From Burkholderia sp. Ax-1719 (GTDB taxonomy: Bacteria; Pseudomonadota; Gammaproteobacteria; Burkholderiales; Burkholderiaceae), in the NCBI RefSeq assembly GCF_011753055.1, contig NZ_VWWJ01000004.1, positions 310,001-374,000 on the forward strand: DNA of 64,000 bases, read 5' to 3'. A program made the position numbers and the translations under genes. The notes beneath the pieces were generated by a model that was given only the letters and a program-made list of their open reading frames with translations, made no database searches and had not been told where the DNA came from. This document shows positions 42,406 to 50,772 of the stretch, one piece after another (position 1 is the first letter of the stretch; each line of letters opens with the position of its first letter).

Positions 42406-43629
42406 ATGAGTTCCCGTATGAGTCCCGAACCGGTAGCCGCGATCGTTGGCATGGGCGATGCGTACGCGTCGCTCGTGAACAGGAAGGATCCGTTGCAACT
42501 GGCTGCGGAAGCAACGCTCAATGCGCTCGCCGACGCGGGCATTCGCAAGGATCAGGTCGATGCGGTGTTCACGGGCCGTTCGCCGTGGGCCGACAAGCGT
42601 TCGCAGTGGAGCAACATCTTCATCTCGCACATGCAGATGCCGGTGACGATCACCAGCGAGCTGACGATGCATGGCGCGGGGCTAACGTCCACGCTGGCCA
42701 TCGCTGCGCAGATGATCGCGGCAGGGCGCGCGCAATACGTGCTGTGCCTGCAGAGCGACGCAACCGAGTTGTTCGTCGACGCGGTTGCCATGGGCGCGGA
42801 AGCCGATGCCGATCCGCAGTTCGAGATTCCCTACGGCCCGACGATTCCCGCGCTCTACGCGCAAGCTGCGCAGCGCTATTTCCACGAGTTCGGCATCAGC
42901 GAAGCGGATCTCGCCGATGTCGCCGTCGCGAACCAGCGTTGGGGCCGTCATCATCCGCATGCCGCCAAAGCGAAATTCGGCGAAATCGATCGTGCCAAGG
43001 TGCTGTCGTCGCCCTATGTAGCGACGCCGCTGCGCCGCTGGATGTGCTCGACGTGGGGCGGCGGCACGGGCGGCGCGCTCGTGGTCACCTCGCCGGAGAA
43101 CGCTCGCAATGCACGCAATCCTGTCTACCTGATGGGCTATGGATCGGCGACCACGCACGAATACCTCACCGATCGCATGAACATGCGGGAGTGCCGTTAC
43201 GAAGCGCTCGGCGCGTTTCCCAACCTCACGACGACGGCGACCGCCGAAGCGGCGCGGCAGGCCTATGCGATGTCAGGCCTCGCGCCCACCGATATCGACA
43301 TGGCGCAGATTTCAGTCAACTTCGCGCATATGGGGCCGATTGTGATGGAAGACCTGGGCTTCGCGAAGAAGGGGCGCGGCATCGATCTCTATCGCGAAGG
43401 TCGAACCGGCGTTGATGGCGATCTGCCCACAGATACCAACGGGGGCTGGCTATCGTTCGGACAGCCAGGCATCTCGTGCAATATGGACAGCATCGTCGAG
43501 GCGGTGCGCCAGTTGCGCGGCGATGCGCTGGGGCTCGCGCCCGCGCGTCGACCGAAAACCGTGCTCGTGCAAGGGGCGGGCGGGATGCTGGCGGCCGGCG
43601 CGGTCCTGCTGTTGTCGTCCGCAACATGA
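42406..43629 (+). CDS. Thiolase-fold protein without catalytic Cys/His; probable retro-aldolase subunit
   Basis: This 407-residue SCP-x/thiolase-like protein keeps the general fold (AAIVGMGDAY start, SGLAPTDIDMAQI). At the nucleophile position the motif reads GAGLTSTL, with Leu93 instead of Cys. The C-terminal GHP motif reads SFGQPG, with Gln353 instead of His. It therefore cannot work as a normal thiolase. Ltp2-type aldolases of steroid degradation also lack these residues and need a DUF35 partner, and a DUF35 gene follows 21 bases downstream. I infer retro-aldol cleavage of a 3-hydroxy-2-methylacyl-CoA giving propionyl-CoA and a ketone or aldehyde. Sterol-carrier or regulatory roles are alternatives. 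Confidence 0.82.
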   Translation: MSSRMSPEPVAAIVGMGDAYASLVNRKDPLQLAAEATLNALADAGIRKDQVDAVFTGRSPWADKRSQWSNIFISHMQMPVTITSELTMHGAGLTSTLAIAAQMIAAGRAQYVLCLQSDATELFVDAVAMGAEADADPQFEIPYGPTIPALYAQAAQRYFHEFGISEADLADVAVANQRWGRHHPHAAKAKFGEIDRAKVLSSPYVATPLRRWMCSTWGGGTGGALVVTSPENARNARNPVYLMGYGSATTHEYLTDRMNMRECRYEALGAFPNLTTTATAEAARQAYAMSGLAPTDIDMAQISVNFAHMGPIVMEDLGFAKKGRGIDLYREGRTGVDGDLPTDTNGGWLSFGQPGISCNMDSIVEAVRQLRGDALGLAPARRPKTVLVQGAGGMLAAGAVLLLSSAT

Positions 43630-43649
43630 CATCCGATTGAGAGCATTCC

Positions 43650-44069
43650 ATGACAGACACGCATTCGCTCAATAGCTGGCCGCAGCCTTATCGCCTGCCG
43701 GACGCCGCACCGTACTGGGCGGCCTTGTCGGAAGATCGACTGACCTACCAGCACTGCAATGATTGCGCACAGGCCGTGTGGCCAGCGCATTCCTTCTGCA
43801 CGCACTGCGGTTCTCGCTCGCTCGACTGGCGGCAATCCAGCGGCGGGGGTTCCGTATGGTCGTTCAGCACGGTGATGCGCGGGCCGACGCCGGTGTGGGC
43901 GGCGATCGTTCCGTACACCGTCGGCTTTATCCAGATGGACGAGGGCTATTTCCTGTTCTCGCAAATTGAGGCGGACCCGGAGGCGATCGCCATCGGCCAG
44001 CGCGTAACGGTGCGTTTTACGCAGCGTGGCGAACAGAAACTACCGCTGTTCGTGCCAGCCGACCGATAG
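43650..44069 (+). CDS. DUF35 zinc-ribbon/OB-fold partner of the thiolase-fold protein
   Basis: This 139-residue protein has an N-terminal rubredoxin-like zinc ribbon, with Cys pairs in CNDCAQAVW and CTHCGSRSL, then the OB-fold region (SGGGSVWSFSTVMRGP). Proteins of this family form tight complexes with thiolase-like enzymes. In Ltp2-ChsH2 the DUF35 domain is needed for aldolase activity. Gene pairing here strongly supports such a complex. It is 20 bases from the preceding stop. Confidence 0.88.
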   Translation: MTDTHSLNSWPQPYRLPDAAPYWAALSEDRLTYQHCNDCAQAVWPAHSFCTHCGSRSLDWRQSSGGGSVWSFSTVMRGPTPVWAAIVPYTVGFIQMDEGYFLFSQIEADPEAIAIGQRVTVRFTQRGEQKLPLFVPADR

Positions 44070-44083
44070 GAACGCCGCAGCAA

Positions 44084-44104
44084 GCCGGCCCCTAAGGGGC
44101 CGGT
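44084..44104. terminator. Perfect GC hairpin between DUF35 and CoA-transferase genes
   Basis: CCGGCCCC-TAA-GGGGCCGG (44085-44103) is a strong eight-base stem, followed by A-rich rather than T-rich sequence. It may attenuate or protect mRNA. A strong GGAGGAG at 44124-44130 follows, in front of a GTG that opens an 18-codon frame overlapping the next gene start. Confidence 0.4.
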
Positions 44105-44175
44105 CGAGGGCCGGTAAAAAAACGGAGGAGACACCGTGAGACACACTGGCGGCATACGCCACGGCGGGAGGCATC

Positions 44176-45408
44176 ATGGCCGGACCGCTTGAAGGCGTTC
44201 GCATTCTCGATCTGACGTCCAATTTCATGGGGCCGTACGCTTCGCTGCTGCTGGCCGATATGGGCGCGGACGTCTGCAAGATCGAATCGCGTGAAGGCGA
44301 TACCACGCGCAATATCGGCCCGTCCCGGCATCCCGGCATGGGACCGATCTTCCTGCATCTGAATCGCAACAAGCGCAGCATCGTGCTCGACCTCAAGCAT
44401 CCGGAGGGCATCGGCGCGCTGCGGCACATGGTGCAGCAAGCCGATGTGCTGCTGTACAGCATGCGCCCGCACACCATGACGAAGCTCGGCATTGCCTATG
44501 AGCATGTTCGCGAACTCAACCCGCGCATCATTTATTGCGGTGCATTTGGCTTTGGACAGAATGGCCCTTATGCAACGCGTCCCGCCTACGACGATCTGAT
44601 TCAGGCAGCAGTGGGCATGCCGGTGCTGCAAAGCCGTAAATCAGGGCCGCCCGATTATGTGGCGACGGCGGTTGCGGATCGCGTCGTCGGCATGGCGACC
44701 AGCAATGCGGTGGCCATGGCGCTCTACCGGCGCGAGAAAAGCGGCGTCGGCCAGCAGGTTTTCGTGCCGATGCTGGAGACTTTCGCGCATTTCGTATTGG
44801 GCGATCATCTTTACGGCCATACCTTCGTGCCGCCCATCGGCGACTGGGGCTACGCGCGCATGATGAATCCCGACCGCCGGCCGTACCGTACGCTTGACGG
44901 CTATATCGGCGTGAATGTCTATGCCGATCATCACTGGAAGCGCTTCTTCGTATTGTCTGGCCACGCTGAAATGGCCGACGATCCGCGTTTCGCCACGATT
45001 GCCGGGCGCACGGAAAATATCGCGTACCTATACGGTTTTCTTGCGAAGGTCTTTGAAACCCGGACCTCGGCGCAGTGGGTGGAATTGCTGGGCGAGGCGG
45101 ATATTCCCGTTATCGAAATGAATACGCCCGAAACACTGATCGACGATCCGCATATGAAAGCCGTGGGTTTTTTCGCCGAAGAAGAGCATCCGTCGGAAGG
45201 CCTGATCAGAACGCTGGGGATTGCCCAGCAATGGAGTGAGAGCACACCCGAACTGCGCTATCCCGCGCCTCGTCTGGGCGAACAGACGGCACAACTGCTC
45301 GCCGAATACGGCTACAGCGCAGACCAGATTGCCGCAATGCTTCGTTCCGGCGGGGCATGGACGCCCGATTCCGCATTCGATTCAAGGGAGAACAACCATG
45401 TTGCGTGA
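44176..45408 (+). CDS. CaiB/BaiF class III CoA-transferase 2
   Basis: This 410-residue protein begins GVRILDLTSNFMGPYASLLL, then ADMGADVCKIES. Asp168 in AVADRVVG fits the catalytic aspartate. The racemase His/Asp/Glu set is absent, so CoA transfer is more likely. GGGAGG precedes ATG. The following gene starts 11 bases before its stop, giving overlapping translation of two different CoA-transferases. This is a tandem arrangement that could form a heteromer, as in some benzylsuccinate-type CoA-transferases, or serve two acids. Confidence 0.84.
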   Translation: MAGPLEGVRILDLTSNFMGPYASLLLADMGADVCKIESREGDTTRNIGPSRHPGMGPIFLHLNRNKRSIVLDLKHPEGIGALRHMVQQADVLLYSMRPHTMTKLGIAYEHVRELNPRIIYCGAFGFGQNGPYATRPAYDDLIQAAVGMPVLQSRKSGPPDYVATAVADRVVGMATSNAVAMALYRREKSGVGQQVFVPMLETFAHFVLGDHLYGHTFVPPIGDWGYARMMNPDRRPYRTLDGYIGVNVYADHHWKRFFVLSGHAEMADDPRFATIAGRTENIAYLYGFLAKVFETRTSAQWVELLGEADIPVIEMNTPETLIDDPHMKAVGFFAEEEHPSEGLIRTLGIAQQWSESTPELRYPAPRLGEQTAQLLAEYGYSADQIAAMLRSGGAWTPDSAFDSRENNHVA

Positions 45409-46546
45409 TTTGCCATTGGACGGCGTGGTGGTGGTGGAGTTGAGTGACAGCGCATCGGCGCCGTTCAGCGGGCGCATACTCGCGGCGCTGGGCGCGCAGG
45501 TCTGGAAGGTGGAACGCCCCGCTGGCGATTCGGCGCGAGGCTGGGGGCCGAGCAAATGGAAAGGCACGGGCGCTGCGTATCATGCGCTCAACCGCGGCAA
45601 GCGCACGATCTGCATCGATATTAAGGACAAGGATCAGCTCGCGACGCTGCACCGCCTGATTGCCGAGCACGCAGACGTCTTCATTCATAACCTGCGACCC
45701 GGCTCAAGCGCGGCTTATGGACTCGACGCGGACAGTCTGCGTGTCACCAAGCCCGAACTGGTCTATTGCGAAGTGGGCGCATTCGGCCACGCGGGGCCGA
45801 TGAATACGCTGCCGGGATACGACCCGCTCATGCAGGCGTTTTCGGGGATCATGAGCATCACGGGCGAAGAGGACCAGTCGCCCGTGCGCGCGGGCGTGTC
45901 GATCGTCGACTTCGGCACCGGCATGTGGGCGGTGATCGGCATTCTTGCAGCGCTGTATCGCAGGCAGATCAAGCATTGCGGCGCAACGGTGCAGGGTTCG
46001 CTGCTGGAAACGGCGATTGCGTGGATGACGGTCGGCATCGCCAATTACAGTGCGGATGGCGAAGAGGGCAGCCGCCACGGCTCGGGCGTCGCGTTCATCG
46101 TGCCGCATCGGGCGTACGCGGCGGCTGACGGGCATCTGATCGTGAGCGCGGCCAACGATGCGCTGTTTGCGAAGCTCTGCGCGGCGCTCGATCATCCCGA
46201 ATGGGCGAACGACGATCGTTTTGCCACGAATGCAGGCCGCTTGAAGAACCGCGTGGAAATCGACCGCCTGATTGGCGAACGCCTTGCGACGCAGCCTCGC
46301 ACAATCTGGCAAGCGCGCCTGCAGGCGGCGGGTGTGCCCGTCGCGCCGATCCAGACGACCGCAGAAGTCGTCGGACACGAGCAGACGCGCGCGCTTGGCA
46401 TTATTGAAACGCCATCCGATGACGAGATCGGACTCGTTGGCTTGCCGCTTTCGTTCGACGGCAAGCGTCCGCCGCCCCTGCACGCCGCACGTGATATTGG
46501 CGCCGATAACGATCAGCTCGAACGTTTGCTGGATTTGCCGCATTGA
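45398..46546 (+). CDS. CaiB/BaiF class III CoA-transferase 3
   Basis: This 382-residue protein starts at MLRDLPLDG behind AAGGGAGAACAACC, overlapping the previous gene by 11 bases; longer in-frame starts lie far inside that gene. The fold motif LAALGAQVWKVERPAGD is present, and Asp171 in SIVDFGTGM is the likely catalytic aspartate. It is about 30 residues shorter than its neighbour. The tight overlap suggests fixed stoichiometry with CoA-transferase 2, consistent with two subunits of one enzyme. It is the last gene of the operon, followed by a hairpin. Confidence 0.84.
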   Translation: MLRDLPLDGVVVVELSDSASAPFSGRILAALGAQVWKVERPAGDSARGWGPSKWKGTGAAYHALNRGKRTICIDIKDKDQLATLHRLIAEHADVFIHNLRPGSSAAYGLDADSLRVTKPELVYCEVGAFGHAGPMNTLPGYDPLMQAFSGIMSITGEEDQSPVRAGVSIVDFGTGMWAVIGILAALYRRQIKHCGATVQGSLLETAIAWMTVGIANYSADGEEGSRHGSGVAFIVPHRAYAAADGHLIVSAANDALFAKLCAALDHPEWANDDRFATNAGRLKNRVEIDRLIGERLATQPRTIWQARLQAAGVPVAPIQTTAEVVGHEQTRALGIIETPSDDEIGLVGLPLSFDGKRPPPLHAARDIGADNDQLERLLDLPH

Positions 46547-46617
46547 GCTCGCCATAAAGCGCAAGATGAAGCGCTCGTAACAAACGCCAAACCAGGCGCG
46601 ATCCCGAGGGCGGAAAA

Positions 46618-46652
46618 GGGGCGAGGCGGTGTACGATAAACCGCTTCGCCCC
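46618..46652 (+). terminator. Hairpin after the CoA-transferase operon
   Basis: GGGGCGAGGCGGT pairs with ACCGCTTCGCCCC (12 of 13 positions) around a nine-base loop, 71 bases after the operon stop. No T tract follows, so termination is plausible but not certain. The loop contains TGTACG. Confidence 0.5.
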
Positions 46653-46711
46653 GCGCAATTTCGCATCGCGGGCAAGAAGCGCGGACAAGACGCGCGAGCA
46701 AGAGAGGAGAC

Positions 46712-47641
46712 ATGAGCACCTTCAACCGGCTGCATCTGATACGGCAGGTCGATCTGTTCACGCTGAAGCTTTTTGTTTCGGCGGTGGAGGAACAGCAGAT
46801 CGGGCTCGCCGCCATTCGCGAGAATATCGCGGCGTCCACGGCGACCAAGCGCATCCAGGATCTCGAAGACATCGCCGGCATCAAACTGCTTGAGCGCGGC
46901 CCGAAAGGTGTCGTGCCGAGCCCGGCGGGCGCGGTGCTCGTACGCTATATCCGGCGCATCTTCGAGAATCTCGACGATATGCGCGCCGAAGTCGCGTCGT
47001 TCACCGAAGGCATGCGCGGCCAGCTTGCCATCGCGTCGGCGCGCACGATTATCGTGCCGTTCATCGCGCGCGAACTGGGCGAATTCAAGCGTGAATATCC
47101 GCTCGTGGATCTGGTGGTGCATGAACTCGAAAACGCCGATATCGTTCAGGCCGTCGCGCGCGGCGAGGCCGATGTTGGCGTGTTCGCTGCATCGCACGAT
47201 CTCGATCTGGGCTGTGTCGATGTCACGCCTTATCGCACTGATCGGCTGATTGCCGTCGTGCCTCATGGTCACCGGTTGAGCACGCGTTCGAGTGTGACTT
47301 TCAGCGATCTGCTGCCGGAAAATATCATTACGATTAACGCCATGCATGGCGCGCTGCGGGTTGCGGCACGGCGTCTGGGCGGGGAATTCGAACCGGCGTT
47401 CACCGTGAGCAGCGCGGGCGTGGCGGTGAGCCTTGTCGAAGCCGGTTTGGGGGTGACGATTCAGCCCGAATGTCTGGTCAGCCACGAACTGTTCGGACGC
47501 GTCACGGTGATGGAATTCGCCGAATCGTGGGCGGTGCGCCATATTCACATCGCCACCGCGCGCGGTCGTGAAATCGATCCGCTTGCTTCAGCGCTGATAC
47601 GGCAGTTGCTGGATCGCCCGCGCGACGAAGCGGCGGTTTGA
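46712..47641 (+). CDS. LysR-family regulator 3
   Basis: This 309-residue protein has an N-terminal helix-turn-helix (DLFTLKLFVSAVEEQQIGLA, then ASTATKRIQDLEDI). The recognition helix is unusual for the family (STATKRIQDLE rather than SAxSRxIxxLE). The effector domain starts near residue 95 (GQLAIASARTIIVPF). AGAGAGGAGAC precedes the ATG. It lies after the CoA-transferase operon and convergent to an SDR gene, so its target is not evident from position. The upstream operon and the MmgE/DUF2889 operon are both possible. Confidence 0.85.
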   Translation: MSTFNRLHLIRQVDLFTLKLFVSAVEEQQIGLAAIRENIAASTATKRIQDLEDIAGIKLLERGPKGVVPSPAGAVLVRYIRRIFENLDDMRAEVASFTEGMRGQLAIASARTIIVPFIARELGEFKREYPLVDLVVHELENADIVQAVARGEADVGVFAASHDLDLGCVDVTPYRTDRLIAVVPHGHRLSTRSSVTFSDLLPENIITINAMHGALRVAARRLGGEFEPAFTVSSAGVAVSLVEAGLGVTIQPECLVSHELFGRVTVMEFAESWAVRHIHIATARGREIDPLASALIRQLLDRPRDEAAV

Positions 47642-47696
47642 ACCGGAGAGGTTCAAACTCGCCGCTGATCGCTGTTAAAGAGGCATCAGCCAGGTT

Positions 47697-48491
47697 TTAG
47701 ATAGGCGTGTCGGCCACGCCGCCGTCGGCCCGCAGCGCAGCGCCGGTGGTGGCGGAAGCCTGTGTGGAGCAGGCATAGACCACGAGGTTGGCCACTTCTT
47801 CCACCGATGCAAAGCGTTGGCTGATCGACGAAGGCCGCAGCGCCTTTACAAGCTCCGCACCTTGTTCTTCGATGGTTTTGCCGGTGCGGCTGATTTCGGC
47901 CTGCAGAAAGGTGTTGACGCCTTCGCTAAGCGTCGGGCCAGGCAAGACTGCGTTCACCGTGACACCGGTTCCCGACATGCGTTTGGCCAGCCCGCGCGAT
48001 ACGCTGAGGAGCGCGGTCTTGGTCATCCCATAGTGCAACATGTCCGGAGGTGTGCTGATGGCGCATTCGGAGCTGATAAACACCACCCGTCCCCAGTTGC
48101 GCTCGCGCATGGCAGGTAGATACGCGCGCGCCAGACGCACGCCAGCCATGATATTCAGGTCGAAAAACTTCTGCCACGTTTCGTCGGTGATTTCGAAGAA
48201 GTCGGCGGTTTCGTAGATGGCGGCGTTATTGACGAGGATATCGCAATGCGGCTGTTGGGCAACGAGGCTGGCGCAGCCCGCTGCCGTCGACAGGTCGGCC
48301 ACCACGCCGCGCACCTTCGCGCACGGTACCGCCGCTTCTAGCGAAACGACTGCGGCCTGCACGCGGGCCTCCACCAGATCATTGATCACCACGGCGGCCC
48401 CGGCCTGAGCGAGTTGCTTTGCGATGGCGAAGCCAATGCCTTGCGCCGCGCCCGTCACGACTGCGGTTTTGTCGTTTAAAACGATTTGCAT
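47697..48491 (-). CDS. SDR-family oxidoreductase 2
   Basis: This 264-residue classical short-chain dehydrogenase has TGAAQGIGFAIAKQL, NNAA, a catalytic Ser in ISSECAIS and an intact Tyr/Lys pair in YGMTKTAL, plus the C-terminal ADGGVADT end. It would interconvert a secondary alcohol and ketone with NAD(P)H. It is divergent from the MmgE/PrpD-DUF2889 operon across a 280-base region. The convergent LysR 3 gene ends 56 bases away. Confidence 0.87.
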   Translation of the reverse strand: MQIVLNDKTAVVTGAAQGIGFAIAKQLAQAGAAVVINDLVEARVQAAVVSLEAAVPCAKVRGVVADLSTAAGCASLVAQQPHCDILVNNAAIYETADFFEITDETWQKFFDLNIMAGVRLARAYLPAMRERNWGRVVFISSECAISTPPDMLHYGMTKTALLSVSRGLAKRMSGTGVTVNAVLPGPTLSEGVNTFLQAEISRTGKTIEEQGAELVKALRPSSISQRFASVEEVANLVVYACSTQASATTGAALRADGGVADTPI

Positions 48492-48658
48492 GATGTCTCC
48501 ATGAGTTCGGTTGTTGTTATTGCAGGCGTCTGCATGAAATCGATGGCTTTCTCACGCAGATGAAGCGCACCCAGGCACGGAGTTTAGGCATTGGAAAGTG
48601 CGGCGACCATGCTTGAACGTCCGACTTTCTTTTTCGATCGAACATGATTAATTAATAT

Positions 48659-48696
48659 GGAATGCAGATCAATGCGAAATTTGCGATGTACGGAAC
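48659..48696 (+). promoter_or_regulatory. Shared motifs in the divergent region before MmgE/PrpD 3
   Basis: GGAATGCAGATCAAT (48659-48673) also occurs 26 bases before the SDR 1 start (21808-21822). CGATGTACGGAAC (48684-48696) also occurs upstream of AraC 1. Both motifs lie in the SDR/MmgE divergent region. They may be binding sites of shared regulators. A single 15-mer repeat is within chance for this window size. Confidence 0.3.
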
Positions 48697-48771
48697 AACA
48701 CGCATCGTCAATTGACTTGTGATGTCGTGCGTCGCAAGCTGGCCGATACACAATGAAAATGGAGACACCTC

Positions 48772-50190
48772 ATGCAGGTTCGTCGCGATTCCGGCGATAA
48801 GTTATCGGCCAATGTGCAGGCGGACGCTACCGGGTCGATTGCCCGCCATGTCGCCAGCGTCGCCAATGGACGTTTGAGCGAAGTCGATACGGAAGCGATG
48901 CGCCGGCTGTTTCTCGACAATTTCATCGTGTCGCTCTGGGGCAGCACGCGGCCCTGGACGCAGCAGATCACGCGCTGGACACGGCGTTTTGCCGGGACGG
49001 GCGCGAGTCCCGTGCTCGGCGGCGACTGGTCCGCTGACGCATCCGTCGCCGCGCTCGTGCATGGCACGGCCGCACACAGCTACGAACTCGACGATACCCA
49101 TAACGAAACGCTCAGCCATCCGGGCGCGGCGGTCATTCCCGCGGCGCTGGCGGTCGCCGCGCAGACGGATGCTTCGCAGGAAAAGCTGTTTCGCGCGGTG
49201 ACCGCCGGTTACGAAGCGATGGCGCTGATCGGGAGCGCGGCCGGCGGTCTTGAGACCGTGCACCGGGGATTCCATCCCACCGCAATTTACGGCGCGTTCG
49301 GGGCGGCTACGGCCAGCCTCGCCCTGCATGCCTATGCGCGCGGCACGCCCGTCAAGGTGGATCAACTGGTGCGCGCGTGGGGACATGCGCTATCGCAGGC
49401 GAGCGGCTCAATGCAGTTTTCTACCGAAGCCGTGGGCGGAGAAGTCAAGCGCGTTCACGCCGGCATGGCAGCGCGCAATGGCGTACTGGCGGCGGAGTTT
49501 TCGATGATGGAGGCCGTCACCGCGCCGCAACGCGTGATCGAGGGGCAGTATGGCGTTGCGGCGTTGTTCGGCGGTCCGCTACGAACGGTCGAGCCGACGC
49601 GCGAGTTGCAGATTCATGCGATCAGTTTGAAGCCGTATGCGTGTTGTCGACTTTTTCATTCGACCATTGATGCGCTGGCAGAGCTGACCGATAACTTCAC
49701 GATGTCCACGGAAGGCATTCGCGAAATCGTCGTAAGCGGACCGCAACTCATCGCAGATCAGCACATGCTAGCTGAGCCCGTTTCGTCGATGGCCGCGCAA
49801 TACAGTTGCCCGTACATCGTGGGTGCGACGCTGCGTTATGGTCCGTATCGCTACGATGCCTATGACGAAACGCTGCTGGCGGACCCCGAAATTCGTCGTA
49901 TCGCACGACTCGTTCGCTTCGAATTGAGCGAAGCGCTGACGCAATACTATCCCGCGCGTTTCGCAACTGGCGTTGAGTTTCGCATGCAAGACGGCACGGC
50001 ACGTTCGAGCGTGGTGATCGACAGCGTGGGAACGCCCGCCAGGCCATTGAGCATCGAGCAGATTCTCGCGAAGGGCGATGGCCTGGTCGCGCACGGCTTC
50101 ACGGCATCGGTCAGAAGTCGCCTCGCGGCATTGCTCTGGAACAACGCCAACGATAGTCGCGCACTCGCGCAGACCTTCGCTTACGCATGA
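48772..50190 (+). CDS. MmgE/PrpD-family protein 3
   Basis: This 472-residue protein is behind TGGAGACACC. PrpD-fold features include MRRLFLDNFIVSLWGS, HGTAAHSYELDDTHNETLSHPG (the family's His/Asp helix, seen here as YELDDTHNE) and LKPYACCRLFHSTIDAL. It is more divergent from copies 1 and 2 than those are from each other; for example, PYPHCR reads PYACCR. It heads a tight three-gene set with DUF2889 (6 bases) and SnoaL-like (0 bases). A lyase or dehydratase role on an acid intermediate is the family expectation. Confidence 0.83.
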   Translation: MQVRRDSGDKLSANVQADATGSIARHVASVANGRLSEVDTEAMRRLFLDNFIVSLWGSTRPWTQQITRWTRRFAGTGASPVLGGDWSADASVAALVHGTAAHSYELDDTHNETLSHPGAAVIPAALAVAAQTDASQEKLFRAVTAGYEAMALIGSAAGGLETVHRGFHPTAIYGAFGAATASLALHAYARGTPVKVDQLVRAWGHALSQASGSMQFSTEAVGGEVKRVHAGMAARNGVLAAEFSMMEAVTAPQRVIEGQYGVAALFGGPLRTVEPTRELQIHAISLKPYACCRLFHSTIDALAELTDNFTMSTEGIREIVVSGPQLIADQHMLAEPVSSMAAQYSCPYIVGATLRYGPYRYDAYDETLLADPEIRRIARLVRFELSEALTQYYPARFATGVEFRMQDGTARSSVVIDSVGTPARPLSIEQILAKGDGLVAHGFTASVRSRLAALLWNNANDSRALAQTFAYA

Positions 50191-50196
50191 ATACCT

Positions 50197-50772
50197 ATGA
50201 CTGAATCACTCAAACCTGCCTCAACGGACAACATCACTCGCGAGCCGATCCATACGCGTCATATCCGATTCGATTGCTTTCGGCGCAGCGATGGTTTATT
50301 CGAAGTCGCCGGTACGGTGGAGGACTGCAAGCCGTTCGATTTCGCACCGCCAAGCGGACCGCGCGTGGTGCCTGCGAATGAGCCGATTCATGACATCGGT
50401 GTATGCGTGGTGATCGATCTGGATCTGGTGATACATGCGGTATCGACTTTCATGCGCGCATACCCATACCGCGATTGCGTGGGCGGCGGCGAATCCTTGC
50501 AGGCGCTGGTCGGCCTGCGAATCGGCGCGGGGTGGAGCGGTGAGGTACGCAAGCGTCTGCCAGCCGGGGAAACCTGCACGCATTTGCGGGAAATCCTTAT
50601 TCCGCTGGCGACGGCGGCAATCCAGGCGCTCAACCCGCTGCGCGCTCAGTCGCTGATGGACGCAACCGACGCAAACGGCAAGCCGCTCAAGATCGATAGC
50701 TGCTATGCCTACGGCGCTTCGCGTGAACTCGTTTTACAACGCTGGCCAGCCTTTCATAAGGAGACGAAATAA
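50197..50772 (+). CDS. DUF2889 protein
   Basis: This 191-residue protein matches DUF2889: REPIHTRHIRFDCFRRSDGL near residue 15, then EPIHDIGVCVVIDLD and CTHLREILIPLATAAIQAL. The family has a conserved His/Asp-rich beta core of unknown function and is repeatedly found beside catabolic genes. Here it lies six bases after MmgE/PrpD 3 and directly abuts the SnoaL-like gene, so all three are probably made together and may act on the same intermediate. No catalytic function is established to my knowledge. Confidence 0.82.
   Translation: MTESLKPASTDNITREPIHTRHIRFDCFRRSDGLFEVAGTVEDCKPFDFAPPSGPRVVPANEPIHDIGVCVVIDLDLVIHAVSTFMRAYPYRDCVGGGESLQALVGLRIGAGWSGEVRKRLPAGETCTHLREILIPLATAAIQALNPLRAQSLMDATDANGKPLKIDSCYAYGASRELVLQRWPAFHKETK

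Noticed and set aside
39324..46546. Complete steroid degradation cluster
   Set aside because: Only side-chain-like functions are present. No ring-cleavage dioxygenase, ketosteroid dehydrogenase or monooxygenase reductase is seen, so steroid as substrate is not claimed.
45704..47548. 614-codon minus-strand frame across the end of a CoA-transferase gene and LysR 3
   Set aside because: It runs antisense to two well-supported genes, has no motifs and a composition typical of antisense reading.
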